A stretch of 64,000 nucleotides of DNA, taken from the NCBI GenBank assembly GCA_036346405.1, contig CM070567.1, forward strand, positions 47,479,633 through 47,543,632. The letters run 5' to 3'. The notes under the pieces are model-generated. The model did not search any database, had not been told where the DNA came from, and saw only the letters and a program-made list of their open reading frames with translations. The position numbers and the translations under genes were made by a program. Origin of the DNA: Phyllostachys edulis. Taxonomy: Eukaryota > Streptophyta > Magnoliopsida > Poales > Poaceae. This document shows positions 1 to 9,133 of the stretch, piece by piece; the first letter of the stretch is position 1; every line of letters starts with the position of its first letter.

Positions 1-1713
1 ATACCATTCACAATATGCACGCCTCTTTAACTCTTCAGGTGTTGGTATAACATGTTTGTCAGGCAATCAAATTTGTTTGTCTTGCAGCAAATAATCAAAG
101 ATTCCATCGCATTTAGCAATATCAAAAGTGTACTTGATTTCCTCTTGCCGATTCATTTGCGGAACCGGCTTTAAAGCCGAGCAAACGAATGGTTTAGATT
201 TTGAGGACCAATCCCAATCGGCCACACACACATCAACATCATCATTGTCTAAGTTTTCAGATTCATACTCAAGCATATGAACACTAGGACAATCGACTTT
301 TACTTTATCACTTGATCTCTGAAAATTCCTAGACTCTTTAGCCTGGCTCTCTTGTGCTAGAGCTTTTTGTAATACTTGACTAACATCTAGGAAATCGTGA
401 TTTTTTAGCTTTTCTTTTAGTTGAGACAGTAAACCCAAATAAGCTAGGTCAGCCAAGTCTTTATCAGAAATTGCCAAATTAAAACATCGGTTCCTTGTAT
501 CTCTAAACCTTCGGATGTAATCAGTAACAGGCTCATCATGTTTCTGTTTAACCGATGTTAAATGTGTCAATCTAAGCTCAGTGTCCCCAGTATAAAAATA
601 TTCATGGAATTTTTGCTCTAATTGAGACCACATATAAATAGAATTAGGTGCCAGGGAAGTAAACCAGGTAAATGCAGGACCAGACAATGATAAAGGAAAC
701 AACCTCAGTTTTAATGCATCGCTAGCACTAGCTTCACCACACTACAAGATGAATTGACCAACATGTTCTAAAGTAGTTCTACTATCATCTCTAGTGAACT
801 TAATAAACTCAGGTACTCTAAACCCTCTGGGATATTGAACATTATCATAGAAATCAGGGTATGGTCTTTGATACGCACGTGATCTACCTTTGGGCTCTAC
901 CCCGAACTGTTCTGTCAAAACATTAACTACTTGCTCTCTAACGTTTCCAGGTCCCATATATGGCTCGGCCGTAGGCCGAGTGGGTGTCACATCAACTGGT
1001 TGTTGTGGCCTAAAAAAATTGGGTTGCTGTGTTTCGTAGGCATAGGTAGTATGGTTCAGCTGTGCATATGTTATATGTTGCGGAGCACTATCGAAATTAT
1101 TAGCAGGTAGTGGACCATATGGAATGCCAGAACCTTGAGGTGGCACGGGAGGTACACTGTATGCTACAGTGAGGTACAAAGGTGCCTGTAAATTTGCTGA
1201 ATTTTCTCCCATGCTAATGTAATTGCCACTATTAGGTGCACCCGAATTGGCCATATTAGCATTTGTATATGATGAAGGCACAGGGACTGCAGATTCGGAT
1301 ATAGCAATATTTGGAATAGCATGCGATGATGCACTATGACCAACCGAACTTAACGCGCTAGTTTGGCCATTTATATGTTGTATCGGCACACTATGTGGTA
1401 TAATTTGAGATGGTACACCTGCTACCGATGTGTTAACAAGCAAGGAGCCGTACTGAACGTTGCTACCATTGTTTATATTGTAAGCATTAGCATGTGGCAA
1501 AACGGGTTGTTTTAGATCTTTTTCACTTTGCACTTTAAGACCCGTGGCCTTAAGACAATTAGATAGCAACCTATCCACGGTATTAGATACGGAAGTACCT
1601 AGTTGCTGATCAATCATCAAAGCATCTTGCTCTTCAGTAAGAGATGTGTTACTCACAGTGGGAGTTACCTCAGGCTTGGTGTAGACAGGTGTGAAGACCA
1701 CCCTTTTGGTCAT
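1..1713 (-). pseudogene. gag: gypsy gag gene, broken by in-frame stops
   Basis: Structural capsid-type protein of an LTR retrotransposon. The first part (742-1713) is a long, low-complexity N, S, P and Q-rich leader. The second part (67-702) carries the retrotransposon gag domain, with a WF..L...SI.MW.QLE..F..YF core and a V.DYI.RFRD.RNRCF motif. The two parts share a frame and are separated by a single TAG at 742-744; a TGA at 67-69 interrupts the C-terminal part, which continues toward position 1. The same domain order occurs in the copy at 44242-46640, which supports reading this as one broken gene. The first ATG (1711-1713) lies in sequence resembling the family LTR, so the usual N-terminus has been replaced. 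No downstream pol is visible. Confidence 0.75.
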
Positions 1714-1877
1714 TTTGCAAAGACCACCCTCCAGATCCTCCTAAGAGGTCTTTGAAGCCATTCTGCCTTCTGATTTGAAACAAAATATTAGTTGAATTAG
1801 CGGTAGTTTTAGGTTCTTACCATTGAACCAATCAGCACTGCAATGACCAACATAGATGCCAAATCTTGTCATCAACA
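1714..1877 (-). repeat. Remnant of gypsy 5' LTR (copy A)
   Basis: Starts on the minus strand with TGTTGATG and matches two separated blocks of the long LTR at 46766-49167: the outer about 120 bases (near 49030-49167) and the block with GCAAAGACCACCCTCCAG near 48370-48400. The roughly 600 bases between these blocks, and everything from there to the primer site, are missing. The LTR is therefore fused directly to gag. Confidence 0.65.
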
Positions 1878-2377
1878 GAATCCAGACTCGGTCACTTTGC
1901 CACTTTGCCATGCACACACCTAGGGCTGAAACAAGCCGAGCTGAGCCAAGCCAAGCTCGCTCAAACTCGGTCTGAACCGCGGCTCGGCTCGTTTTTGAAA
2001 CGAGCTGGAAGCCTGGCTTGGCTCGACTTGAAAGCCGGCTCGAGCCGGCTCGTGGCGGCTCGCGAGCCAAACTTGAGTTTGAATGGGGAAAATGAATACA
2101 AATCACTCATATTGTAGATTCAAAGCATAATAACTGGAATTTATTCATTTCCACCGAAACCTTACTTGCTTATGGACTAACTGTTATATAGCATAATTTA
2201 CTAATACCAATGTAAATATACTGTAGAAGAATATTACTAAAAGTCTGTTTCTGAAAATGAGTAACATGAGTTCAAATGGACCACGATTACCTGGGAGCTC
2301 AGCTAGTTCAAGTGGAACTGCAAACATGGGAACATTTCAGTGGAGATAGGCAATATGTTAAAGAAAAAGTCACTGAG

Positions 2378-2515
2378 AAGGAGAACTGGGCAGTAGCCCA
2401 GTGGGCAAGGGAGGACTTGGGTCCCTGCCCTCGCCATGGTTTGAGCGCTAGCCCCTGCGCGCGCCTCACGGTGCTTCTTCTTTAATGTAGGTCGGAGGAG
2501 AAAAATCCCAGACAT
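2378..2515 (+). repeat. Possible tRNA-derived SINE
   Basis: The stretch contains TAGCCCAGTGG near 2394, a good match to a Pol III A box, and GGTTTGAGCGC near 2437, a weak B box, about 40 bases apart as in tRNA-derived SINEs. It is followed by a short A/T-rich tail. I could not define target duplications. A chance match is possible. Confidence 0.35.
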
Positions 2516-2876
2516 AAAAAATGAAACAAAAAAATAAAGTCACTGAGAAGAAAAAAATAGTATCAGGCCAACTGAGACACTTAAATCTAGAAAATTTTGT
2601 TCTCAAGCAAATCAAATTGGATGATAAATCCAAAAAGAAAACATGTTGCAGAGTGTAAAGAAAACAATAAAATTCAATTAACAAATCGAGTTTGATACAC
2701 TCGTAGAAGTAGTACCACTCACTAGTTGCTCTCTACGACACTTTGAAGCACAATTTCGTAGAATAGTTAAACAAAGTCCTTCAGCATGTCTGTGAGAAAA
2801 GCAGACAGTAAAAGCCAAAATAGACTAAATTTAGCTTGAAGATTCCTAAAAATACCACCACCTGCATTAATGTTGA

Positions 2877-3601
2877 TGTGGATATCATGGGGATATGCTC
2901 ATGATCTTTTGATGATGATACAATTGGCGATGGCGTTAAAGGTTTGTCCAATCACGTGTTTTCGGCGAAGTTCAAACTGCTGTCACGCAAGTGGCGGTCT
3001 GACCGACCAAGGTGGCGGTCTGACCGGCCATGAGTGGCGGTCAGACCGACTTTTGGAAATTGGTCAGACCGGCCATGAAGTGATTTTGAGTTTTGGAGCT
3101 GGGCCAAAAATAGGGGGTGTAGGCAAGAGAGGAGATCCTACTACACTTGGTCTCATAATTTTTGAAGCTTGTAGGCAAATGTTCTATTGGTTTAAAAATT
3201 CGATGAGTTTGATTTCGGGGAGGAAATTTGGTTAAGTTCGACTAAGCGGTCGACCAAATAGCAATGTGTGGCGGGCCAAGCCAAAGTGGCGGGCTGACCA
3301 GTTTTCACTTGTTTCATTGGCCAACTGGTGGCGATGATTGATTGGTTAGGTTAAGTTCATGGGTTTCAGTGCATATGTGTTGCATGATGCATGTTTTGAC
3401 TAACGTGGGTCAAGTTGCGAAGAACTTGTTCCCGGAAACGATTTCTTGGTCTATTGTTGTACAGGTTGCTTGTAGGTCAACGACGAGGATGATCGGGACT
3501 AGGCTTGGAGAGCTGAGGTGAAATTGGTGTTGAATCCGTTCAAAGTGAAAAAGTGAGCGTGCTGCTATTCACCCCCCTCTAGTCGCCTTTTCGGTCCAAC
3601 A
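2877..3601 (+). repeat. Solo LTR of the Sirevirus family at 18818-33470
   Basis: Begins TGTGGATATC and ends TCGGTCCAACA, matching both LTRs of the complete Sirevirus. It is flanked by a perfect 5-bp duplication GTTGA (2872-2876 and 3602-3606), which fixes both ends. It is only 725 bases against about 2.0 kb for the full LTRs: the middle (from just after the GATCGGGACTAGGC block to just before GTGTTGAATCC) is deleted. It contains several copies of the GGTCTGACC/GGTCAGACC motif. It probably arose by LTR-LTR recombination after insertion. Confidence 0.85.
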
Positions 3602-3747
3602 GTTGAAAAATTACAACATGAACAAGAACACGGCATTAATAATTTACCAAAAGCAATCGTCTTTGCATACAGGTAATTCAGCAACGATTAACTGTGAATA
3701 AGGCGCGGAGGAACGGATGTAAACTGACATTGCTGTGATGATCGCAC

Positions 3748-4044
3748 TTGAATCCTGGGGATCATGTAGGCGATGTTGCAGACGTAGGACATCTTGGAGT
3801 ACTCCTTGGCCTCCCCGAGCGACACCTTCTTCAGGAGCCTCAAGAAGGACGCGTGGTCGAACACCTTGCTGTCCTCATCCTCCTCGCCGGCGCAGCCTTT
3901 CTCCCCAGCGTTGCTTCTGTCGCCGCACGAAACACACCTATAGTCCCCATCGATGCCGTCAGCCGCCTCCGCTTCCTGTCCGCCGGTGGCCTCCGCGTCT
4001 GCCTCCTCCTCCCACCGTTGCTGCACCCACAACATCTGTAACAC
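3748..4044 (-). pseudogene. Captured gene fragment, class 3 lipase-like (plastid lipase type)
   Basis: A minus-strand reading frame has, at about residues 60-98, the pattern FDHASFLRLLKKVSL followed by EAKEYSKMSYVCNIAYMIPRI. This resembles the segment just upstream of the catalytic domain in plant class 3 lipases of the PLIP/DAD1 group, where an F..LL..V...EA...A.MSYL.N.AY.IP.I pattern precedes the RFVTSS segment. The similarity stops after PRIQ and no lipase nucleophile motif (GHSLG) follows, so this is a fragment. An acidic, G-rich N-terminal part with CVSCG precedes it. It lies inside the hAT-like element and could be transposon-captured cargo. Family assignment is from memory of the pattern; no search was run. 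Confidence 0.45.
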
Positions 4045-4667
4045 CCAGTTGCCCTATCTCCGGTAATCCACCCCCGCCTCCTCTTTCTCCACCTCCGCCT
4101 CCTCGCCTGGCCTCTCGCCGCTGCCTCGCGACCATAGCCGCAGCAGTGGTGTGTGGAGGGTGGCCCCGCGGCTGCTGCTGCTGTCGCTGCGGCGCCACTA
4201 GCGGTGGAGAGGAAGGGGATTAGGAGGATTTGGGGATCGAGAGGATTGGATTTGGGGATCGAGAGTCTAGGGTTGTGCTTGTGATCATGTGACTGGCGGG
4301 CTGGCGGCTGCCTCTTGGGCTCCTGGCAAGGCCTTGGGCTACTGAGCCAAACGAGCCGCGTGAGTGGCTCGAGCTCGGTTGTTTTTTTGCGAGTTGGACT
4401 AGGGGCTCGACTTGGCTAAAAAAATCACGAGCCCGAGCTCGTTACGAGCCGAGCCGGCTTACGAGCCTTGAGCTATTTTTCTAGCCCTACATGCACGTAC
4501 GCAGACCACGTATGATTAGGGATGGAAATCTCGCCTGATAACCCGATTACCTGTGGATAGAAACCTCTGCCCAACGTGCAAACGGGCGCGAGCATGGGTG
4601 AGTACCACCCGTGTCCCCTCCGCCCGATTACCCATGTGGGCCATGATTAAATCCCAAGACTGTCTCC

Positions 4668-4982
4668 TAGAGGTGGCCAAATGGGCAGCTTGGGCCGGCA
4701 TGACACGGACCCATGTCGGCCTGTGGGCTAGGGTCTCGACCCAGGTCGACACTGCTTGCACGTCGACCTCTCGGGCTGTGCCGGCCCGGCCCAGGCAAGA
4801 TAAACCCGACGAGCTGTGCACGACATGGAAGCAACTAGCTAAACGGCTTCTTCCTCCCCAACTCACTGGATCCGTGCGGCCGCTGCCGCCACCTCTGCTC
4901 TCGATGCGAGTCTTGCGTCGTGCCAGTCAATGATCCGCCCCGCCTGGCCGCCCAATTTAATACGGTCATTTGGCCACCTCTA
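4668..4982. mobile_element. nDart-like hAT MITE (315 bp)
   Basis: Left end TAGAGGTGGCCAAATGGGC and right end GGTCATTTGGCCACCTCTA form near-perfect 19-base terminal inverted repeats of the rice Dart/nDart hAT type. Flanking 8-mers CTGTCTCC (4660-4667) and CCGCCTCC (4983-4990) agree at six of eight positions, consistent with an old 8-bp duplication. GGCCGG-type subterminal repeats are present. It has no coding capacity, so any movement would need an autonomous hAT elsewhere. Confidence 0.8.
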
Positions 4983-5039
4983 CCGCCTCCACTACCTGTC
5001 TACCCCCAAATCCAATCTGCGCGCCGCACTCTGCTCTCG

Positions 5040-5368
5040 TGTTGAATAATCCTTGACGACTGTTTTATTGCATTTATTGTTTTCTTGTAACGTCACTTCA
5101 GTTTTTGTTTTGATGCTGTGCATGAATGCCGCATGAAGTGCATTGCTGCAAAGTGGCGCATTATGAGCGAATTAGTGGCATAGGAAACTGCTGCTATTAG
5201 TAGCTCTTCATGCATGTAACGTAGGGTCTCTAGATTAGTATAAAAGGAGAAGAAAAACCAGAAAAGCAGTAGGTTGTTGAGCTGCACAAATCTTTGTCTC
5301 TCGCCTTTTGCAATCTCATTTTCCCGTTCCAGGTGTTCGTGTGCGTAGATCGGTCTCGTGTGCTAACA
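5040..5368 (+). repeat. 5' LTR of the gag-only copia element
   Basis: 329 bases, TGTTGA...CTAACA, closely matching 6875-7197. A TATA-like AGTATAAAAGGAG lies near 5236-5249, and the RNA start would fall shortly downstream, ahead of the primer site. Confidence 0.85.
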
Positions 5369-5370
5369 AT

Positions 5371-5383
5371 TGGTATCAGAGCC
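5371..5383 (+). promoter_or_regulatory. Primer-binding site, initiator-Met tRNA
   Basis: TGGTATCAGAGCC lies two bases after the 5' LTR end and is the standard complement of the 3' end of plant initiator methionine tRNA used by copia elements. Confidence 0.9.
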
Positions 5384-5401
5384 GGTGTTGTGATCGCGAG
5401 G

Positions 5402-6325
5402 ATGGCGAGGTTGTTGTCTCCGTTGACGTTGAGGCGTGTCGCCGGTGACCTAGAGGAGGTGGCCAGCGATGGCATGTATGTGGCTAGCGGCAACAAGCAG
5501 GTGGCTCGGGGTAGGCCGTTGGCGCGAGTCGGGAAGGAGGAGAACGTCACGCTCCAGTACCCGTTGTTGACTAGTAACAACTATGCTACCTGGTCAATGA
5601 AGATGCAAGTGTACATGGAGGCGCAAGGAGTGTGGGATGCTGTTGAAGAAAATGGCATCGAGAGGCGCCAAGACAAGAAGGCACTTGCGGCCATCTACCA
5701 TGGTGTGAGCGAGGAGACCTTTCATGCTCTCAACGGCAAGAGGACGGCAAAGGAGGCATGGGCGACTCTCAAGTCCATGTACGTTAGAGTTAAGCGCGTG
5801 ACGAGGGCCAAGCTCCAAACCACCAAGAAAGAATTTGACAACCTTCGTATGCACAAGGGTGTGTCAATCGATGCATTTGCCAAGAGGGTTACCCTCGCTC
5901 TTAGCAAGATGCGAACGCTGGGCGAGAGGGTTGAAGACTCTTGTGTGGTGGATAAGGTGCTTCGGGTCTTGACACCGAAGTTTCTACCGATCGTTTGCAC
6001 CCTTGAGAACCTTGAGGACTTGGATGTGATGTCGGTCGAAGAAATGTTCGGGCCGCTAAAGGCGTTCGAGGAACGCCACATGGTTGGTGAGGAGGAAGGT
6101 GAGCACCTGCTGCTCACTCGCACCCAATGAGAGTCTGGGGCCAAGAACACGGAAGGTGGCTCCGGCTCCGGCAAGAAGAGCACCTATGACAAAGCGAAAG
6201 TTTGGTGCTATAGCTGCTAGAACTACGGGCACTACTATTGGGAATGTCCTGAGCCGAAGAAGGTGGTGAAAGATAAGGCATTTTTCATCGCAGCGGACGT
6301 GGATGACGAACCGACGCTACTCTAA
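5402..6325 (+). pseudogene. gag: copia gag protein (DUF4219/UBN2 type), two in-frame stops
   Basis: Nucleocapsid/capsid-type protein of a copia element. The ATG at 5402 lies about 20 bases after the primer site and begins a basic leader. Near residues 50-75 comes the copia gag signature L.S.NYATWSMKMQVYMEAQGVW, then a UBN2-like helical region with AKEAW.TL.SMY, FDNLRM and KRV..LALSKM. The frame meets a TGA at 6128-6130, then continues to a C-terminal CCHC zinc knuckle (C-Y-S-C ... Y-G-H-Y-Y-W-E-C, about 6213-6255) that is itself interrupted by a TAG at its fifth position, and ends at TAA 6323-6325. The total of about 307 codons suits a copia gag. Only two breaks suggest a fairly young copy. 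Confidence 0.85.
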
Positions 6326-6874
6326 AGCTCATTTGGAACTATTTTTTTGTTTATGTGTTCATCATGTTTATTTATGTTGCATGGCTTTGTTGCCGTATAG
6401 AGTCATTCTAGTGGGCTAAGTCCAAGAGAGTTGCATGTGTGGCGTCATGGCATAGTGGACGGATCGGCAGCGAAGTGAGCAGATCGGCAGTCAAGTGAAG
6501 CCAGCAGTTGTGTGCACATGTATGTGTTATTGGATTAGTCATGTGTTAGTGGTTAGTGCATGTAGCTGTGAGGACGCGAGCATGTACACGTTGCCGAGCG
6601 TGAGACTAGCTCTAAATGTGTTCGAGTTAGTTGAGAATGTATGCATGTGAGATGAGTTGGCCATTCTTCAAAGTAGCTGCATGTATCCATCTAGTAGAGA
6701 TAATGCATGGCATGAGTTAGTCTTCTGTGCGTGGAAATAGGTTGCGAGCGATCCGCAACGGTGAGTTGGCTACAACGAGAGCGACATGGCTGGCGACGTC
6801 GACGACCGCAAGAGCACGACAGGCGTCTGGGCTGCGTCAAGATCAAGAAAGCGCATCAAGAATTAGGGGGTGTT
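6326..6874 (+). other. Noncoding interior of the gag-only element
   Basis: About 550 bases between gag and the 3' LTR. No reading frame resembling protease, integrase or RT is present on either strand. It ends in AATTAGGGGG, a polypurine tract for plus-strand priming, directly before the 3' LTR. Confidence 0.7.
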
Positions 6875-7197
6875 TGTTGAATAATCCTTGATGGCTGTTT
6901 TATTGCATTTACTGTTTTCTTGTAACGTCACTTCAGTTTTTGTTTTGATGCTGCGCATGAATGCTGCATGCATGAAGTGCATTGCTGTAGAGTGGCGCAT
7001 CATGAGCGAATTAGCGGCATAGGAAACTGCTGCCGTTAGTAGCTCTTCATGCATGTGACGTAGGTCTCTATATCAGTATAATAGGAGAAGAAAAGCAGTA
7101 GGTTGTTGAGCTACACAAATCTTTGTCTCTCGTCTTTTGCAATCTCATTTTCCCGTTCCAGGCGTTTGTGTGTGTAGATCGGTCTCGTGTGCTAACA
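6875..7197 (+). repeat. 3' LTR of the gag-only copia element
   Basis: 323 bases matching 5040-5368 with small indels and scattered substitutions, ending GTGCTAACA. It is followed by TCCCG, the probable target duplication. Confidence 0.85.
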
Positions 7198-7438
7198 TCC
7201 CGCACGGCACGCACCCTGTCTGCTGCTTCCATCCTCCTTGATCTGTCTCGTCCTCGCCTGGCCGGTTCACGCCGCGCACGGCGCACCCCCAACCCTCCAG
7301 CAGACTCCCTCCTCCGCTCCCCTCCGTCCTTCAGTAGTTCCACGCCTCCGATTGCCATCACTGCATATGATTCAATTCGATTCCCATGCACGTACCAGTT
7401 CGACTCATCGATCGTGACTGAAGCCCTCTTCTCTCTAG

Positions 7439-7450
7439 CTCTATATAATA
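7439..7450 (+). promoter_or_regulatory. Possible TATA box of a small host transcription unit
   Basis: CTATATAATATA lies about 60 bases upstream of the ATG at 7506, in a CT/CA-rich context like a plant core promoter and leader. The copia element at 5040-7197 inserted about 240 bases upstream, splitting the putative upstream promoter. Confidence 0.35.
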
Positions 7451-7505
7451 TACCTAGATTGCACCCACTCAACTCAATCACGTGCTTCATCTCTCAATCG
7501 AATCA

Positions 7506-7700
7506 ATGGCGGCACTGCTGGCTCGCCATCCGCACCGTCACGCGGCACTGCTGGCTCGCCATGCTCGCCTCCGTGGGCTTTGTCGCCGAGGAGGCCGACG
7601 TCCTGCGTGTGCGGATTCTACGACGCCGAGGTCACAGCGTAGCAGCGTAGCGGCGGACGGGGTCGATACACATGCACGCATGCAGTGGATCCAAGAATAA
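7506..7700 (+). CDS. Small hypothetical ORF, 64 aa, unknown function
   Basis: An ATG in the context AATCAATGGCGG opens a 64-codon frame rich in Arg, Ala and His, ending at TAA 7698-7700. The first 70 bases include a direct repeat of GCGGCACTGCTGGCTCGCC (near 7510 and 7542), so residues AALLARH recur. No domain is recognised. A TATA-like box sits about 60 bases upstream. It could be the first exon of a truncated gene, a transposon-captured leader or a chance GC-rich frame. Confidence 0.25.
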   Translation: MAALLARHPHRHAALLARHARLRGLCRRGGRRPACADSTTPRSQRSSVAADGVDTHARMQWIQE

Positions 7701-8822
7701 AGTTAAGGTTGGGCGGGATAACCGCTAAGTTTTCGCTTACATCGGTATTTGCATCCACGCGATATAATTCTAAAATAGCTATTCAAATATAGCAAATCAA
7801 ACATTCAACGAATCACACGCTAGCTTCAGGCCTGCCCCGCACGCTAGCTAGTAGCTGCTAGGGCTAGCTCAACACCTCGACGGGACTGCTTGAGCTTCTC
7901 TCCTCCAAAGTGCAGCAGTGAGCTCTGACCATGTGACCAGTGGATACTAGGCTGGGTCATACTTAGTTCCTCATCATGTGGCTTAGACTTGAGAGTTGGG
8001 CCGTGCCATTCCGGGCCGGCTCGAGGCCTGGCTGGTACTGCATGACCTAAGCATGGCACAAACAGGCGGGCCGGGCCAGGCATGCGGACGTGGCACGATA
8101 GGCGGCACGACACAACACGGCCAATGGGGCCGTTCTTGGGCCTCCGACATGACCATAGCACGACGACACGCTAAGGGGCAGAAGACGTCGCTCGAGCCCC
8201 GTCGACTGCCGCACGCATGTCTGCTCGGCACACCCTTCCCTCACACCCAAGATGATGGAGGCAATCACTTGCCTCAAGGACTGAGAATTAGCAAAAGAGC
8301 GGTATCAGCATTAACTGAAGGATCCTAAGATCGTAGAGGCATTAGCTGACCTCAATGTTGAGTAGCCGATATGTATATATGAATGTAGTTACTGTACTAT
8401 TTTCTTTACCGGGGAAACTCCACACTAGGGCTTATGGTTTTTAACGAGGTAGTAACAATGCGCGTGTAAAATATCAATAAAATTTCACTTTTCCCCTTAA
8501 TTTCTAAGTGTCCATAATTTTACATAATTGTGGTTTCACAAAAGGAAATAATTAATATATCAAAACCGTACATGCTGCTCGCAAAAGTTTCATTCTTTTT
8601 ATCTCTAGTAAACAACTAATAGAATTAAATTGTGATCTTGGTAATATTTAAGGGGCAATTAATATATCAAAACTGTATATCCAGCAATATTTTCTTTTCT
8701 ATTCTTTCTTCCCTTTCTTTATTTTCATTCATTTTCTTCTTTTTCCCTTTCTTGTCTTGTCTTTTCCTCTTTTCCCTTTCTTTTCTTCTTTCCCGCACTG
8801 CACGCCTCACTCCCTGCCCTGG
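7701..8822. other. Spacer without recognisable genes
   Basis: 7980-8180 is rich in GGGCCGGGC/GGCACGAC motifs like the subterminal repeats of hAT elements, but I found no paired ends. 8340-8760 is AT-rich and includes an imperfect 30-base direct repeat (AATTAATATATCAAAAC at about 8550 and 8657). 8690-8800 is a T/C-rich tract. No protein or RNA gene is supported. Confidence 0.6.
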
Positions 8823-8850
8823 CTCTCTCTCTCTCTCTCTCTGTGTGTGT
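8823..8850. repeat. (CT)n(GT)n microsatellite
   Basis: About ten CT units followed by four GT units within a pyrimidine-rich tract. Confidence 0.95.
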
Positions 8851-9133
8851 CTTCTTCTTCGCTAGTTCGCCTCTTCAGTTCTTTCTTCCCCAGTCCAGAC
8901 TCCAAACCAGCATGCTCCTCCCCCAATCTGCCTCCCACTGCTGCGCCGACGCCCGCGCCACCCTCCACACGCCACTGCCTTCCACCCTCCCCAACAGGCA
9001 AGACCCCAAGGCTCCGGCGATGAGGATATGATGGATCCTTCGTCTTCGTGGGTGAGGAGAAGATGGATCCGCCGGCGGCAAGTGCGCAATCCTTCGTCTT
9101 CGTGGGTCGGTGATGGGGGAGACAAGACGAATT

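Larger units (their letters stand above)
1..1877 (-). mobile_element. Truncated Ty3/gypsy-type retrotransposon, 5' part (family copy A)
   Basis: Seen: a minus-strand gag reading frame fills 1-1713 and is preceded by LTR-like sequence ending at 1877 with the terminal motif CATCAACA, which on the minus strand reads TGTTGATG. The same terminus, with over 100 similar bases next to it, occurs at about 49030-49167 in a second copy of this family. Everything downstream of gag (protease, RT, integrase) lies beyond the left edge or is absent. Relative to the second copy, most of the LTR and the primer-binding region are missing, so this copy was internally deleted. No target duplication can be tested because the other end is outside the window. 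Confidence 0.75.
1921..4489. mobile_element. hAT-like non-autonomous DNA transposon
   Basis: Seen: the left end begins TAGGGCTGAAA and the right end finishes TTTTTCTAGCCCTA, imperfect terminal inverted repeats of hAT type. Both ends are packed with GAGCC/GGCTCG subterminal repeats (1930-2075 and 4340-4475), typical of hAT subterminal transposase sites. CATGCAC flanks both sides (1909-1915 and 4490-4496), but on the left four further bases separate the 8-mer from the TIR, so the 8-bp duplication is imperfect. No transposase is visible. The interior holds a SINE-like segment, a Sirevirus solo LTR and a lipase-like gene fragment. The outer boundaries are likely; single-element unity is inferred. 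Confidence 0.6.
5040..7197 (+). mobile_element. Short copia-type LTR element with gag only (TR-GAG type)
   Basis: Two matching LTRs (5040-5368 and 6875-7197) both start TGTTGAATAATCC and end GTGCTAACA. A primer-binding site TGGTATCAGAGCC follows the first LTR and a purine tract (AATTAGGGGG) precedes the second. Flanking 5-mers TCTCG (5035-5039) and TCCCG (7198-7202) agree at four of five positions. The 1.5 kb interior codes for a copia gag and nothing else: no protease, integrase, RT or RNase H is visible, and 6326-6874 is noncoding. This is the layout described in plants as terminal-repeat retrotransposons with a GAG domain. It would need enzymes from a full copia relative. Confidence 0.85.

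Noticed and set aside
3735..4223. 162-codon plus-strand ORF, Arg/Pro-rich
   Set aside because: It is the shadow of the lipase-like fragment on the minus strand and of a GC-rich CCGCCTCC repeat.
7990..8170. hAT-like GGGCCGGGC-rich segment
   Set aside because: I could not find paired terminal repeats or a target duplication, so it is mentioned only as spacer content.
8807..9125. Overlapping minus-strand ORFs with Glu/Arg and Gly/Arg repeats
   Set aside because: They are created by a (CT)n(GT)n tract and GC-rich spacer, with no supporting domain.
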